DNA from: an uncultured Verrucomicrobia subdivision 3 bacterium
GTDB lineage: Bacteria > Verrucomicrobiota > Verrucomicrobiia > Limisphaerales > UBA11358
Direction of reading: 5' to 3'
Assembly: GCA_903944085.1 (NCBI GenBank)
Contig: CAJAQO010000289.1
Location: 1-44,442, forward strand
DNA: 44,442 bases
Shown: positions 44,026-44,442 of the stretch, piece by piece
How positions within the stretch are numbered: position 1 is the first letter of the stretch
Layout: every line of letters begins with the position of its first letter
Notes under the pieces: model-generated
The model's database searches: none
The model's input: only the letters and a program-made list of their open reading frames with translations
What the model was told of the DNA's origin: nothing
Position numbers and translations under genes: made by a program

Positions 44026-44442
44026 ATGAGCGAATTCTATTTTGATTTTCAAAAACAGCGCCCGCGCATCAGCCGGCGCGAGGCCATCCGCCGCGCGATG
44101 TTCGCCGCGAGCGGACTGGTGCTGGCGAATCATTTGTCGTTCAAGGCGTATGCCGCGCCGCGCGCTGCCCGCGCCAAGGCCGTCATCCAAATTTGGATGT
44201 GGGGCGGGCCGTCGCACACGGACATTTTTGATCCCAAGCCGGATGCGGGCTACGATTATTGCGGGCCGCTGAAAGCGCCGATTGAGACAAATGTTTCCGG
44301 TATCCGCATCGGCGAGCTGCTGCCGATGCTGGCGAAACAGGCGGACAAATACTCGATCATCCGCAGCATGACGCACGGCAATTTCGGCCACGAAACGGCG
44401 TCTTACATCGTGCAAACCGGCCGGCAGCCTGGCGGGCGCACC
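44026..44442 (+). CDS. DUF1501 protein, truncated by the right edge
   Basis: There are 139 codons from an ATG at 44026, open to the end of the window. The N-terminus has a twin-arginine-like signal (ISRREAIRRAMFAASGLVLA), as is usual for DUF1501 proteins. AVIQIWMWGGPSHTDIFDPKPD and SIIRSMTHGNFGHETASYI are the family's conserved blocks; the fold is related to alkaline phosphatase/sulfatases. It pairs with the upstream DUF1549/DUF1553 gene. The rest of the protein lies outside the window. Confidence 0.93.
   Translation, partial: MSEFYFDFQKQRPRISRREAIRRAMFAASGLVLANHLSFKAYAAPRAARAKAVIQIWMWGGPSHTDIFDPKPDAGYDYCGPLKAPIETNVSGIRIGELLPMLAKQADKYSIIRSMTHGNFGHETASYIVQTGRQPGGRT

Overview
The window looks like chromosomal DNA of a free-living verrucomicrobium, probably from the Pedosphaera/Limisphaera side of the phylum. 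This is inferred from gene content, not from a marker gene. The signs are: very large secreted proteins built from LamG, Ig-like, lamin-tail and CotH modules; a DUF1549/DUF1553 gene followed by a DUF1501 gene; a Cys-type sulfatase carrying PA14 and LamG modules; a regulator that joins a GntR-type helix-turn-helix to a LacI-type sensor domain; GC-rich coding sequence; and start codons almost never preceded by a Shine-Dalgarno sequence. No tRNA, rRNA, transposase, phage gene or CRISPR array was seen.

Layout. 1-2046 (minus) is the N-terminal part of a secreted LamG/Ig protein that runs off the left edge. 2313-7915 (plus) is a likely operon of GH29 alpha-L-fucosidase, a basic-secretory-protein-type metallopeptidase, and GH92 alpha-mannosidase. 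8075-13194 (plus) holds a possible 34-residue membrane peptide, a 1275-residue S53 (sedolisin/kumamolisin) peptidase and a GntR/LacI-type regulator. Two nearly identical 21-bp palindromes lie on either side of this peptidase-regulator pair, which suggests a local operator. 13631-26319 (plus) encodes two giant secreted modular proteins: a 1355-residue LamG/lectin protein, and a 2802-residue CotH/lamin-tail protein that must start at TTG.

26335-31144 is mostly housekeeping or membrane genes: a NagX/DUF5009-like acyltransferase, an S66 LD-carboxypeptidase (plus strand), an HDOD protein, a small membrane protein and a histone-deacetylase-family amidohydrolase. 31324-35635 (plus) holds an S1/P1-type nuclease and the modular sulfatase. 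35733-41054 (plus) is a tight co-directional set: serA, a parvulin-type prolyl isomerase, a coiled-coil membrane protein, an FmdB-like zinc ribbon and an M1/MA-like protein that has lost both zinc histidines. 41051-42175 (minus) is a RidA/chorismatase-like protein. 42336 to the right edge (plus) is DUF1549/DUF1553 followed by DUF1501, separated by a long inverted repeat made of ACGCAAAG units.

Working together: the left 26 kb and the sulfatase suggest extracellular breakdown of fucosylated, mannosylated and probably sulfated glycoproteins. Exoglycosidases would trim the glycans, the secreted peptidases would cut the protein, and the LamG/lectin/CotH proteins would bind or display. This role is inferred from families and gene order. 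The newest-looking material is an uncharacterised domain of about 210 residues that occurs in tandem in the two giant proteins, a related duplicated domain in the S53 peptidase, and a shared C-terminal tail on all three.
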